A DNA stretch of 64,000 nt from assembly GCF_904848585.1 (NCBI RefSeq), contig NZ_CAJHCR010000023.1:41707-105706 (forward strand), written 5' to 3'. The notes beneath the pieces were generated by a model, which was not told the origin of the DNA, ran no database searches, and worked only from the letters and a program-made list of their open reading frames with translations. The DNA comes from Paraburkholderia kirstenboschensis. GTDB lineage: Bacteria; Pseudomonadota; Gammaproteobacteria; Burkholderiales; Burkholderiaceae. Numbering within the stretch: the stretch's first letter is position 1; each line of letters starts with the position of its first letter. A program made the translations under genes and the position numbers. Positions 19,006 through 27,435 of the stretch are shown here, piece after piece.

Positions 19006-19681
19006 TGTTATAAAAAGGATAACGATAAGGGCGCGAGTCTACAAGAGTCGTCGGATACGGCACATAGCCATAATTGGGTTGTCGGTCGCGTAGGGCAGGA
19101 ACTTTAGAGAGAAGTGAAACTTTGGTGGCTGCAGAGCCATCAGGCCGGGCAGGGATAAGAATGTGCGCTTGCCCGGCAGCAAGCAACGCAGCACGGAGGC
19201 GCTCCACCTTGCGTCCGAATGAGGGATTGTTTCTGGGCAGACGATCTGACGGCGTTCTTACGATCCTGCGTGAAGACGGCCCTGACGCAACATTCCTTTC
19301 GTCTTACAGACAGGCCTGCGTTGGGACCTACTGCCTCGCAAGACGGGTTGCGGTAGCGGCATGAGTTGTTGGCGTCGGCTGCGTGACTGGCAGGCTCTGG
19401 CGATTGGAAGGCCCTAGCCAGTAAGGCCCCGATCGGAACCGGCTCGAGATGCGGGCGCACATAGGGCGCACCGTGCGGCGCTGACGGTCGAGTTTCGGTT
19501 CGGTCGTACGTTTGAGAAACGACGAGAGGCTATCGATGATGTCCGAAGATGTCGCGTCATTTGGGCCCTTGCCGGTATGATCATCGGCGGGCTGGTCAAC
19601 TATCTGGCCAACCGAAGCGCGCGAGTGGCGCCTATCTCTGGCGAAAGATCACATTGCGCTTCGACAGAGTCTTTACGCCGC
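19006..19681. other. Unassigned stretch
   Basis: Short overlapping frames on both strands without recognisable motifs. It may contain decayed gene scraps. Nothing specific is supported. Confidence 0.35.
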
Positions 19682-19886
19682 ATGGCCACTCCTCAATACA
19701 CCTACCGTACGACCTGGTCCGCCGAAGATGGCGAGCACGTTGGACTATGCGCCGAGTTTCCCGGCTTGTCGTGGTGCGCGACGACGCCCGAGGAAGCGCT
19801 CGGGCATCCGGCGCGTCGTCGCCGAGAGGGTTGAGGACCTGCGATCCAACAACGTACCGATCCCAGAACCGCTGTCCGCTGCCTAG
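19682..19886 (+). pseudogene. HicB-like antitoxin/solitary HicB domain, frameshifted
   Basis: MATPQYTYRTTWSAEDGEHV, then GLCAEFPGLSW and TTPEEAL match the HicB fold (strand-strand-helix with the conserved FPGLS). A one-base shift near 19800 moves the rest (GIRRVVAERVEDLRSNN, then VPIPEPLS) out of frame, ending at 19886. The C-terminal DNA-binding part of full-length HicB is missing. No hicA toxin is next to it. Confidence 0.7.
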
Positions 19887-19969
19887 AAGATCGCCGCGCC
19901 TCTCGTGCGCAGCGAACGACCGTTTACTCAATACAAGAACCGGATAGCACTGGAAACGAGTAGACCCCT

Positions 19970-20446
19970 TTACCGACCATGCCTCCCGCCGCGACCCTTG
20001 TGCCATCCAACAAGTATCCTCGGCGAACTTCCTTGAAGGAAGAACGATTTACTATTTGTCGTCAAGCCGCCGAGCGCTGGGTCCATGAAATGGTAAGTCG
20101 GTTCGTCGTATTTCTTTATGGTCACTCCATACAGCACAACGCAATGCCACCACGCAACCTCGCTCAATCGGTGTGCCACGTAAAGACACCCCAGATCGCG
20201 TAGCGTCGTTTCCATCGCTGTCACTGGAGGAAGGTCATCAACAACATTTGTCTTCATCCCCCAAGCTCTCGCCATGTCGATAAAAACCTGGGTATCTATG
20301 CCAAATCTGCCCATCGCCATCAACTGGCTCTGCGTCCATCGTGGTCCGTTCACGGCGACGAGCCACGATTCGAGTGCCGCAGCCCAACAGCTTTCGTTAC
20401 TCGACTGGGTAACGGCCTTCGGTGGAGGCGTAATTTTGAATGACAT
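19970..20446 (-). CDS. Papain-like (C39-like) cysteine peptidase
   Basis: A protein of 158 aa from MSFKITPPPKAVTQ; GAGG upstream supports this start over the longer frame. The catalytic set is visible: Cys20 in NESCWAAALESW, His101 in WWHCVVLYGV and Asp122 in HFMDP, with the glutamine oxyanion position plausible at Q14. This arrangement is typical of peptidase C39-like and BtrH-like folds of the papain clan. There is no secretion signal or transporter domain. No partner gene is adjacent, so the substrate is unknown. An effector or maturation role is possible. Confidence 0.65.
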   Translation of the reverse strand: MSFKITPPPKAVTQSSNESCWAAALESWLVAVNGPRWTQSQLMAMGRFGIDTQVFIDMARAWGMKTNVVDDLPPVTAMETTLRDLGCLYVAHRLSEVAWWHCVVLYGVTIKKYDEPTYHFMDPALGGLTTNSKSFFLQGSSPRILVGWHKGRGGRHGR

Positions 20447-20830
20447 CTCACGGAACCTCGAGAAAATAATCGATCGAATGACTACTTTTTGACATCGGTG
20501 GCATCGAGCGTCCTGTCTGCTCTTGAGCCGATCTATCCGACCAGCTAAACATGGAATGGCGATGGACAATGCCTTCACATCCCCGTAGTGAAATCCGAAG
20601 CCGTGGGCGTCCGGGGTCTTTGCAAGCTGCTGGCTTTCTCGCCCGACTATTTCAGTAAGACGAGTGAATCATTAGTTTCCGGAAACGCCCTTTGGCGCTT
20701 TACACTGCGCGCCTCGCGTGGTCCTCCGAAGACCGGAAGTATGCCGGTCGATCGAATGTCCTCTGCCACGCACAGGCTTCCACGCGTATGCGGTACGGTA
20801 GCGCCTAACTGGGCACCGCAGATCATCATT
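20447..20830. other. Spacer between the C39-like gene and the signal-peptide remnant
   Basis: No gene recognised. It probably holds the promoter of the peptidase gene on the minus strand and that of the truncated exported-protein gene on the plus strand. Confidence 0.35.
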
Positions 20831-21117
20831 ATGAAACGCTGGCTCATACTCGCCGCGCTCCTATGCGCGGCACCTGCGATGGCTCCGTTCAATGCGGAAT
20901 GGGACCGACACATTCAGATCACTTTCCTGCCGCCGTACTGTCCAGAATTCAACCCCGTCGAGTATCTGTGGGCATGGCTCAAACGTAACGCGCGATTGCG
21001 AACTTCTGCCCCGACAACCTCCACGAATTGCATACCGTCGCTCGCAACAAGCTGAAAAGCGCGCAGCACCGACCATCGATCATTGCCGCGTGCTGGATTC
21101 AGGCAACCCCGTGGTGA
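20831..21117 (+). pseudogene. Signal peptide fused to an IS630-family transposase C-terminal remnant
   Basis: MKRWLILAALLCAAPAMA is a clean Sec signal peptide. After the cleavage site the frame runs directly into FNAEWDRHIQITFLPPYCPE and FNPVEYLWAWLK, the DDE C-terminal motif of IS630 transposases. A frameshift near 20998 is followed by ANFCPDNLHELHTVARNKL to the stop at 21117. An IS630-type element therefore appears to have removed the mature part of an exported-protein gene and itself decayed to its last third. Confidence 0.72.
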
Positions 21118-21161
21118 CGTCATGATTTATGAAAGGTCAATAAGTTCAAGGATCGAGCTAT

Positions 21162-21500
21162 TCATCCCGTTCGTTTGACGGTGGCGTTAAGTAGTGCCGC
21201 GCCGTTGTAACCCGCCAAAAATCGAACGAAAAATCCCCCATAAAAATATTCCACAGAAATGAAAGGCTGCGCGTCTTTTTTACGCGCAAATTCAACAACC
21301 AAGACGACCGCAACCAAAATATTGAGTAGCACCGATACGAGAATTGCTGGTTTGAGAAGATCAGGATACGCTTCGGGATGTTGATATAGTTTTTGCAAAA
21401 GTCTGCCTACTATTGCTCCAGGAAGCGCCCCGTAGACTAGCGCGGTAATCGGCGCCTTGATATTTAGGGCTGTTTTGACCGTGTTTGCACCTTCGCCACT
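21162..21500 (-). pseudogene. C-terminal fragment of a membrane protein
   Basis: The open frame on the minus strand runs from about 21500 without an ATG and includes ITALVYGALPGAIVGRLL, then LLKPAILVSVLLNILVAVVL, followed by FVRFLAGYNGAALLNATVKR. Two or three hydrophobic helices are visible. A TGA lies immediately upstream in frame, so the N-terminus is missing or the start is a non-ATG codon. No family is recognised. Confidence 0.45.
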
Positions 21501-22373
21501 TCACTCAACACTAAATGCGACGGGACACGTGTTCAAGGGGAGGTCTCGTCCCCGACGGATTTTTCGCCACGTCATCGGACTCATAGAAACTGATCCAAAA
21601 TACAAAAACACCAAGGAGCACATGTTGTGGGCTGTGGGTACATTGAAGATCAAAATCCCGGACGACGCCGGAGAATAGTTTCGATCTGTGCGCAAGCGAA
21701 CACTTTCCCGTAGCGCCGCGCTCATCAGCAGCCGATATGTTTCGTGATGCAGGGCTGCGGCACGCGCTCCTTGAGCGACTGTTAGATGTTTGAACGCAGC
21801 CGTCGACGACGCAGTGGATCGAAGGGCCGAAGAGGGTCGTCAAGACTCATTCGCCGTTCCTAGGAGCCGACTGAAGAGGCGAACGAGTCCTGCCGACCCA
21901 ACCCGGCCACTCGACCTGTCTGAACGCCAGCGTCGGAAAGCGGGCGAGCTTCAGTAATTTGAAAACATACACCTTCTTGCTGTCCCAGATGCGCGGTATT
22001 CCGCAGCAATGGGTGAGGACGGGGCAACCGTCCGTTATAGTGCGGCGGAAACGATTTCCCGGCAAGCTCGTGTGCAGCTGAATAGGAAGGGAAGAATGGC
22101 CCCCGCGCGCGTGGCGAGAGTCGGCACCTACCAAAAATTTGATCTCGATGCGCCTCGCGGTAGCGTGGTCGCCGCAATCCGTGCCCGCAAAACTGCTGCA
22201 CCGCACGATTTTTGACCATGAAAGGCGATAGGGCTTTCCCGAATGCAAAAAAATATCAGAAATGCGTCCTATCCTGTGTAGTGAAATTTTGCGTCATCCA
22301 CTATTCTTGGATCTATGGAAGCGGTGACAAACCGAACAATCGTCGACAAAGACGGTGGCCCCTGGAGACAGAC
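21501..22373. other. Spacer upstream of the pentitol operon
   Basis: A frame at 21457-21678 ends in HVIGLIETDPKYKNTKEHM and may be a gene scrap, but it is unrecognised. The region just above 22374 should contain the promoter of the operon. No clear operator was seen. Confidence 0.4.
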
Positions 22374-23357
22374 GTGACGAACGACAGCACCGATGCGGGC
22401 GAAGGCAGCGCTCGTCGTCGCCCCCGTGTTGCTCAGCCCGACCTGGAGTTGGTCGCCGTACCGCGCGACGAATCGTTCAAGGTGTGGTCGCACGGCTATC
22501 CTTACAGTACGGTGCGCTGGCACTTCCATCCCGAGTACGAGCTTCACCTTATCACCGCAACGACGGGCAAGTACTTCGTCGGTGACTACATCGGAGATTT
22601 CACGCCCGGCAATCTCGTTATGACCGGGCCCAACCTGCCGCACAACTGGGTGAGCAATGTGCCGCGGGGCGAGCAAGTGAGCGAACGCTGCTTAGTGCTG
22701 CAGTTTGATTCTGAATTTGTCGTGCGTGCAATCGATGCGTTTCCCGAATTCAGAAAGGTTACTGGCCTGCTTGAGGCGTCGGGCTGGGGTGTGTTGTTCA
22801 CCCCGGATACAGGCGCGGCCGCCGAGCCGATCATGCGTGAGATGCTGCACGCGCAGGGAATGCGGCGGATCGCGCTCTTCGTATCGCTGTTCGCCCTCCT
22901 TCTTCAGGGCAGGGAGCCGGTCAAGCTGGCAAGCGCCGCCTATCGGGCCGATCCGGCGCGCTACGCCGAGACGCGCATCAATCATGTGCTGACGTACATC
23001 GGCAAGAACCTTGCGCAGGAACTTCGCGAAGCTGACCTGGCAGGCCTGGCGGGCCAAAGCGTGAGCGCATTCTCCAGATACTTTCGCCGCCATACCGGCG
23101 TGCCTTTCGTGCAGTATGTGAACCGGTTACGCGTTAATCTCGCGTGCCAGTTGCTGATGTCCGGGGAACTGAGTATCAGCGATATCTGCTATCAGGTCGG
23201 ATTCAACAACCTGTCCAACTTCAACCGTCAGTTTCTGTTGCTCAAGGGCATGTCGCCTTCCAGGTGGCGTGGGTATCAGCAACTCAATGCGGCAAGCGGA
23301 ACCGACGCGCCCAGTTCGGCGCGACAACACGCGGCGGCAAGTGCCGCCATCCAATAA
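22374..23357 (+). CDS. AraC-family transcriptional regulator of the pentitol operon
   Basis: A protein of 327 aa with a GTG start, chosen because GGAG sits 6 nt upstream. The N-terminal cupin-like sensor (about 40-130) contains VRWHFHPEYELHLI and PGNLVMTGPNLPHNW. The C-terminal double helix-turn-helix (about 205-305) contains LAGLAGQSVSAFSRYFRRHT and ISDICYQVGFNNLSNFNRQF, the AraC signature. It lies 15 bp before the solute-binding protein gene on the same strand, so it is co-transcribed with, and very likely controls, the uptake and catabolism genes. The inducer is probably the transported polyol. Confidence 0.88.
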   Translation: MTNDSTDAGEGSARRRPRVAQPDLELVAVPRDESFKVWSHGYPYSTVRWHFHPEYELHLITATTGKYFVGDYIGDFTPGNLVMTGPNLPHNWVSNVPRGEQVSERCLVLQFDSEFVVRAIDAFPEFRKVTGLLEASGWGVLFTPDTGAAAEPIMREMLHAQGMRRIALFVSLFALLLQGREPVKLASAAYRADPARYAETRINHVLTYIGKNLAQELREADLAGLAGQSVSAFSRYFRRHTGVPFVQYVNRLRVNLACQLLMSGELSISDICYQVGFNNLSNFNRQFLLLKGMSPSRWRGYQQLNAASGTDAPSSARQHAAASAAIQ

Positions 23358-23372
23358 CATAGGAGACACTGT

Positions 23373-24428
23373 ATGAAGAAGCTTTCGACACTCGTTGGCA
23401 GCATCAGCACCATCACGTTAGGCATGCTAAGCGGGTCGGTGATGGCGGCACCTTCGGGTACGGTCGCGTTCCTGATGCCGGACCAGGCGTCCACCCGCTA
23501 CGAACAGCACGACTTCCCGGGCTTCAAAGCAACGATGTCCAAGCTGTGTCCCGACTGCAAGGTGCTCTATCAGAACGCGAACGCGGACGTTGCGACTCAG
23601 CAGCAGCAGTTCAACTCGGTCATCGCACAGGGCGCAAAGGTAATCGTGCTTGACCCGGTGGATTCGACCGCGGCGGCGTCGCTGGTTCATTTGGCGCAAA
23701 GCCAGGGCGTGAAGGTGATTGCATACGATCGCCCGGTTCCCTCGACGCCGGCTGACTACTATGTCTCGTTCGATAACGAAGGCATCGGCCGCATGATCGC
23801 CCAGTCGCTTGTGCAGCATCTGAAAGACACTGGTGTGCCGACTAGCAAGGGTGGTCTTCTGGAAGTCAACGGCTCTCCCACCGACGCAGCAGCGGGGCTG
23901 ATCAAGAAGGGCATCCATTCCGGCCTCGCGTCTGGCGGCTACAAGACGCTGGCGGAGTACGACACGCCGGAATGGGCGCCGCCGAAGGCTCAACAATGGG
24001 TCAGCGGACAGATCACCCGCTTCCAGTCGCAGATCGTTGGCGTCGTGGCGGCAAACGACGGCACGGCTGGCGGAACGGTCGCGGCCTTCAAGGCAGCCGG
24101 CGTGAATCCGGTGCCGCCGGTGACGGGCAACGATGCGACCATCGCGGGTCTGCAACTGATCATCGCCGGCGACGAGTACAACACCATCCTGAAGCCGAGC
24201 GAAACCGTTGCGGCGGCGGCGGCCAAGGTCGCCGTCGGATTTCTTTCCGGACAGGCTGCGAAGGGCGAAACGACGCTCTTCAACACGCCCACGCAGCTCT
24301 TCACCCCGACGGTCATCACGGCGAAGAACCTCAAGGCCGAAGTGGTCGACAAGGGTTTCGCGAGCGCGAAGACCTTGTGTACCGACCGTTACGCGGAAGG
24401 CTGCAAGAAGCTCGGCATTACCAACTGA
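23373..24428 (+). CDS. Periplasmic sugar/polyol-binding protein of an ABC importer (RbsB/XylF type)
   Basis: A protein of 351 aa. The signal peptide MKKLSTLVGSISTITLGMLS...VMAA is cleaved near residue 26. The type I periplasmic-binding fold is clear: GTVAFLMPDQASTRYEQHD, VIAQGAKVIVLDPVDST, VKVIAYDRPV, YYVSFDNEGIGRMIA and VVAANDGTAGG, all typical of xylose/ribose binding proteins. An AGGAGA site precedes the ATG. The mature protein has cysteine pairs (C59/C62 region and near the C-terminus). In this operon it should capture ribitol or a similar pentitol. Confidence 0.88.
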   Translation: MKKLSTLVGSISTITLGMLSGSVMAAPSGTVAFLMPDQASTRYEQHDFPGFKATMSKLCPDCKVLYQNANADVATQQQQFNSVIAQGAKVIVLDPVDSTAAASLVHLAQSQGVKVIAYDRPVPSTPADYYVSFDNEGIGRMIAQSLVQHLKDTGVPTSKGGLLEVNGSPTDAAAGLIKKGIHSGLASGGYKTLAEYDTPEWAPPKAQQWVSGQITRFQSQIVGVVAANDGTAGGTVAAFKAAGVNPVPPVTGNDATIAGLQLIIAGDEYNTILKPSETVAAAAAKVAVGFLSGQAAKGETTLFNTPTQLFTPTVITAKNLKAEVVDKGFASAKTLCTDRYAEGCKKLGITN

Positions 24429-24434
24429 ACCGGC

Positions 24435-24472
24435 GCGGCGCCGGACGAACACCGGCGCCGCACGGGGTTTTT
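24435..24472 (+). terminator. Intercistronic hairpin between the binding-protein and ATPase genes
   Basis: A perfect 10-bp stem (GCGGCGCCGG with its complement, loop ACGAACA) is followed by ACGGGGTTTTTC. It sits in the 70-bp gap after the binding-protein gene. It is probably a partial terminator or mRNA 3'-end stabiliser that keeps the binding protein in excess over the membrane components, as is common in such operons. Confidence 0.7.
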
Positions 24473-24498
24473 CATTCAATCAAGCAGAGGCACGGTCC

Positions 24499-25302
24499 AT
24501 GACTGACAACTCCACGAAGCGGCCCGCCCCGGGAAAGCTGGTGCTTAGTCTGCGCAACATATCCAAGCACTTCGGAGCGGTCTCGGCCCTGACGGACATC
24601 GAACTCGACGTACATGCCGGAGAAGTCGTCGCGCTGGTGGGCGACAATGGCGCAGGCAAATCGACGCTCATCAAGGTGCTGGCGGGTGTGCATCAGCCAA
24701 GCTCGGGCACGATTACCTTCGACGGCCGCGAAGTGACGCTGGCGAACCCGGCAGCGGCGCTCGATCTGGGCATTGCCACGGTGTTCCAGGATCTCGCGCT
24801 GTGCGAAAACCTCGATGTCGTCGCGAACATTTTCCTCGGGCGAGAGCTGGGTCCCATGCGCTTGGACGAAGTATCGATGGAGATGCGGGCATGGACCCTT
24901 CTGAACGAACTGTCGGCGCGCATTCCCGATGTGCGCGATGTGGTGGCATCGCTGTCCGGCGGCCAGCGGCAAACCGTCGCCATCGCACGTTCGCTACTGC
25001 TCGACCCGAAACTGATCATGCTGGACGAGCCGACCGCCGCGCTGGGCGTCGCGCAGACCGCGGAAGTGCTGAATCTCATCGAACGCGTGCGCGATCGCGG
25101 GCACGCGGTGATCATCATCAGCCACAACATGGAAGATGTGCGCGCCGTGGCGGACCGGATCGTCGTGCTCCGGCTCGGCAAGAACAACGGCGTCTTCTAT
25201 CCCGACTCGTCGAATCAGGACCTCGTCGCCGCGATTACGGGCGCAACCGAGAACGCAGTCTCGCGCCGCGCCGACCGGCGTCAGGCTCAAACGAATGCCT
25301 AG
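24499..25302 (+). CDS. Sugar/polyol ABC importer ATPase (single nucleotide-binding domain)
   Basis: A protein of 267 aa from MTDNSTKRPAPGKL with AGAGG upstream. Walker A is GDNGAGKST (residues 48-56), the Q-loop lies in TVFQDLAL, the signature is LSGGQRQ (about 153-159), Walker B is LIMLDEPTAAL and the switch His is in IIISHNM. Most ribose/xylose-type importers use a duplicated ATPase of about 500 aa. This protein has one domain and so must dimerise, as in the FrcA-like branch. It energises uptake with the permease at 25328. Confidence 0.9.
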   Translation: MTDNSTKRPAPGKLVLSLRNISKHFGAVSALTDIELDVHAGEVVALVGDNGAGKSTLIKVLAGVHQPSSGTITFDGREVTLANPAAALDLGIATVFQDLALCENLDVVANIFLGRELGPMRLDEVSMEMRAWTLLNELSARIPDVRDVVASLSGGQRQTVAIARSLLLDPKLIMLDEPTAALGVAQTAEVLNLIERVRDRGHAVIIISHNMEDVRAVADRIVVLRLGKNNGVFYPDSSNQDLVAAITGATENAVSRRADRRQAQTNA

Positions 25303-25327
25303 GGAATGCCTAGTGGGAGAAACAATC

Positions 25328-26611
25328 ATGAGTAACCAAGTTCAGGGTGCTCCGCAGGGAAATCCGCAGAAGCCCGATCAGCCTCCCCCATTGCTGGATC
25401 GCAGCGATGTGCGCGTGAAACACGCCACGGGCATCGGAGGCGCGGTCTCGGCGTTCGTCGATCAGGTGAAGTCGGGCGATCTGGGTTCGCTGCCTGTCGT
25501 CGTGGGTCTCATCATCATCTGGACCGTTTTCACGAGCCTCAATCCGGTCTTCCTGTCTGCCAACAATCTGGTCAACCTGCTCTTTGACTGCTCGACCATC
25601 GGCGTCATCTCGCTCGGTATCGTGGGCGTGCTGATGGTGGGCGAGATCGACCTGTCCGTCGGTTCGATGAGCGGCTTCGCTTCCGCGCTGGTGGGCATGC
25701 TCTGGGTCAACAAAGGCTGGCCGGTGGGGCTGGCGATCGTTGCGGCCATCGTGGTGGGCGCGGTCGTCGGCGCGCTGTATGCATCGCTGCTCAACCGCCT
25801 CGGGATGCCGAGTTTCGTGGCGACGCTGGCCGGTTTGCTCGCATTGCTCGGGCTGCAACTCTACGTGCTCGGCGCGAGCGGCTCCATCAACCTGCCCTAT
25901 GGTTCGGCGATAGTAAACCTCGGACAGCTCATCGTGCTTCCGCCGGTCGTGTCGTATGTGATTGCGTTCATGCCGGGCGTCGTCATGCTGGTCCTCGGAA
26001 TGCGCACGCACCAGCGCCGCCGCGCATCGAACCTTTCGGCGCCGTCGATGAGCAGTCTGCTCACGCGCTGCATCGTCGTTACCGTGCTGCTGGAAGTCGT
26101 GGTGGCATACCTGAACCGGGGACGCGGCGTTCCGCTGCTGTTCGCGCTGTTCCTGGCGCTTGCGGTCGTGATGGATTACATGCTCAGACGCACGCGATGG
26201 GGTCGTTCGATGCACGCAGTCGGCGGCAACAAAGAAGCAGCAAGACGCGCGGGCATCAACGTCAAAGGCATCTATATGAGCGCCTTTGTGCTCTGCTCGG
26301 GTCTCGCGGCGCTCGGCGGCGTCCTGTCGGCAGCGCGACTCGCATCGGCCAGTCAGCAGGCCGGCACTGGGGATGTCAACCTCAATGCGATTGCAGCGGC
26401 GGTGATTGGCGGGACGAGTCTCTTCGGCGGGCGCGGCAGCGCGTACTCGGCGGTGCTTGGCATCATTGTGATCCAGTCGATTGCGAGCGGACTGACGCTG
26501 CTGAATTTGTCGTCCTCGCTGCGTTTCATGATCACGGGTGCGGTGTTGGCGATTGCGGTCATCGTCGATTCGCTTGCCAGGCAATCGCGCGTCTCGCACG
26601 GTCGCGCTTGA
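25328..26611 (+). CDS. Sugar/polyol ABC importer permease (RbsC/XylH type)
   Basis: A protein of 427 aa from MSNQVQGAPQGNPQKP. About ten membrane helices follow a 60-residue N-terminal tail. Family motifs include LGIVGVLMVGEIDLSVGSMS, then RTRWGRSMHAVGGN and AARRAGINV (the ATPase-coupling loop), and VIGGTSLFGGRGS. It is longer than RbsC (about 320 aa) and closer in size to XylH (about 390 aa), with the extra length in the N-terminus and a mid-protein insertion near residues 220-265. It is the membrane channel of the pentitol importer. Confidence 0.88.
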   Translation: MSNQVQGAPQGNPQKPDQPPPLLDRSDVRVKHATGIGGAVSAFVDQVKSGDLGSLPVVVGLIIIWTVFTSLNPVFLSANNLVNLLFDCSTIGVISLGIVGVLMVGEIDLSVGSMSGFASALVGMLWVNKGWPVGLAIVAAIVVGAVVGALYASLLNRLGMPSFVATLAGLLALLGLQLYVLGASGSINLPYGSAIVNLGQLIVLPPVVSYVIAFMPGVVMLVLGMRTHQRRRASNLSAPSMSSLLTRCIVVTVLLEVVVAYLNRGRGVPLLFALFLALAVVMDYMLRRTRWGRSMHAVGGNKEAARRAGINVKGIYMSAFVLCSGLAALGGVLSAARLASASQQAGTGDVNLNAIAAAVIGGTSLFGGRGSAYSAVLGIIVIQSIASGLTLLNLSSSLRFMITGAVLAIAVIVDSLARQSRVSHGRA

Positions 26612-26637
26612 TTTCAAATATTCAGGAGGCGGATGGA

Positions 26638-27366
26638 ATGACTGACACAATCAAGGGAAAAGTCGCGGCCATTACGGGTGCAGCGTCGGGTATCGGTCTG
26701 GCATGCGCGCGTGAGCTGATTGCTCATGGCGCTAAGGTGGTGCTGATCGATCGCGCCAAAGAGCGGCTCGATACGCTGTGCGCGGAGCTCGGTCCCGATG
26801 CATTGCCCGTCGTCGCCGACCTGTTGAACCCCGCGGAAGTGTCGGGCTTGCTGCCGCGCATTCTCGATGCGGCTGGCGGCCTTGATATCTTCCACGCGAA
26901 TGCCGGCGCGTACGTGGGCGGCGAAGTGGCCGAAGGCGATCCCGACGCATGGGACCGCATGCTGAATCTGAACATCAATGCCGCGTTCCGTTCGGTGCAC
27001 ACCGTCCTTCCGCACATGGTGAAGCAGCAGTCCGGCGATATCATCTTCACCAGCTCCATCGCGGGCATGGTGCCGGTAGTCTGGGAGCCGATCTACACCG
27101 CTTCGAAGTTTGCGGTGCAGGCCTTCGTGCACACGACGCGGCGACAGCTCTCGAAGTATGGCGTGCGAGTGGGCTCGGTATTGCCGGGACCGGTCGTGAC
27201 CGCGTTGCTAGACGACTGGCCCAAGGCGAAGATGGACGAGGCGCTCGCATCTGGCAGCCTGATGCAGCCGAAGGAAGTGGCCGATTGCGTGCTTTTCATG
27301 CTGACGCGCCCGCGCAACGTCACCATTCGCGACCTCGTGATCCTTCCGAACGCGGTCGATCTCTGA
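26638..27366 (+). CDS. SDR-family polyol dehydrogenase, probably ribitol 2-dehydrogenase
   Basis: A protein of 242 aa with a strong AGGAGG site. It is a classical short-chain dehydrogenase: nucleotide-binding TGAASGIG (residues 13-20), NAG in FHANAGAY, catalytic Ser in FTSSIAG, and Tyr153-x3-Lys157 in YTASK. The acidic residue after the second strand (VVLIDRAKE) indicates NAD+ rather than NADP+. Placed between a polyol importer and a ribulokinase-like kinase, it most likely oxidises ribitol to D-ribulose. Another pentitol cannot be excluded. Confidence 0.82.
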   Translation: MTDTIKGKVAAITGAASGIGLACARELIAHGAKVVLIDRAKERLDTLCAELGPDALPVVADLLNPAEVSGLLPRILDAAGGLDIFHANAGAYVGGEVAEGDPDAWDRMLNLNINAAFRSVHTVLPHMVKQQSGDIIFTSSIAGMVPVVWEPIYTASKFAVQAFVHTTRRQLSKYGVRVGSVLPGPVVTALLDDWPKAKMDEALASGSLMQPKEVADCVLFMLTRPRNVTIRDLVILPNAVDL

Positions 27367-27435
27367 GACCGGCAGCCATGCGAGGGGTGCGGATGTCCCT
27401 TGACATCGACCCAACGCTCCAACAGGCAGTGAGCC

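Noticed and set aside
23427..24479. 350-codon minus-strand frame opposite the binding-protein gene
   Set aside because: Same reason: arginine-rich shadow of a well-supported gene.
25310..26650. 446-codon minus-strand frame opposite the ABC permease
   Set aside because: Antisense shadow caused by GC-biased third positions; no motif, and the permease on the plus strand is certain.
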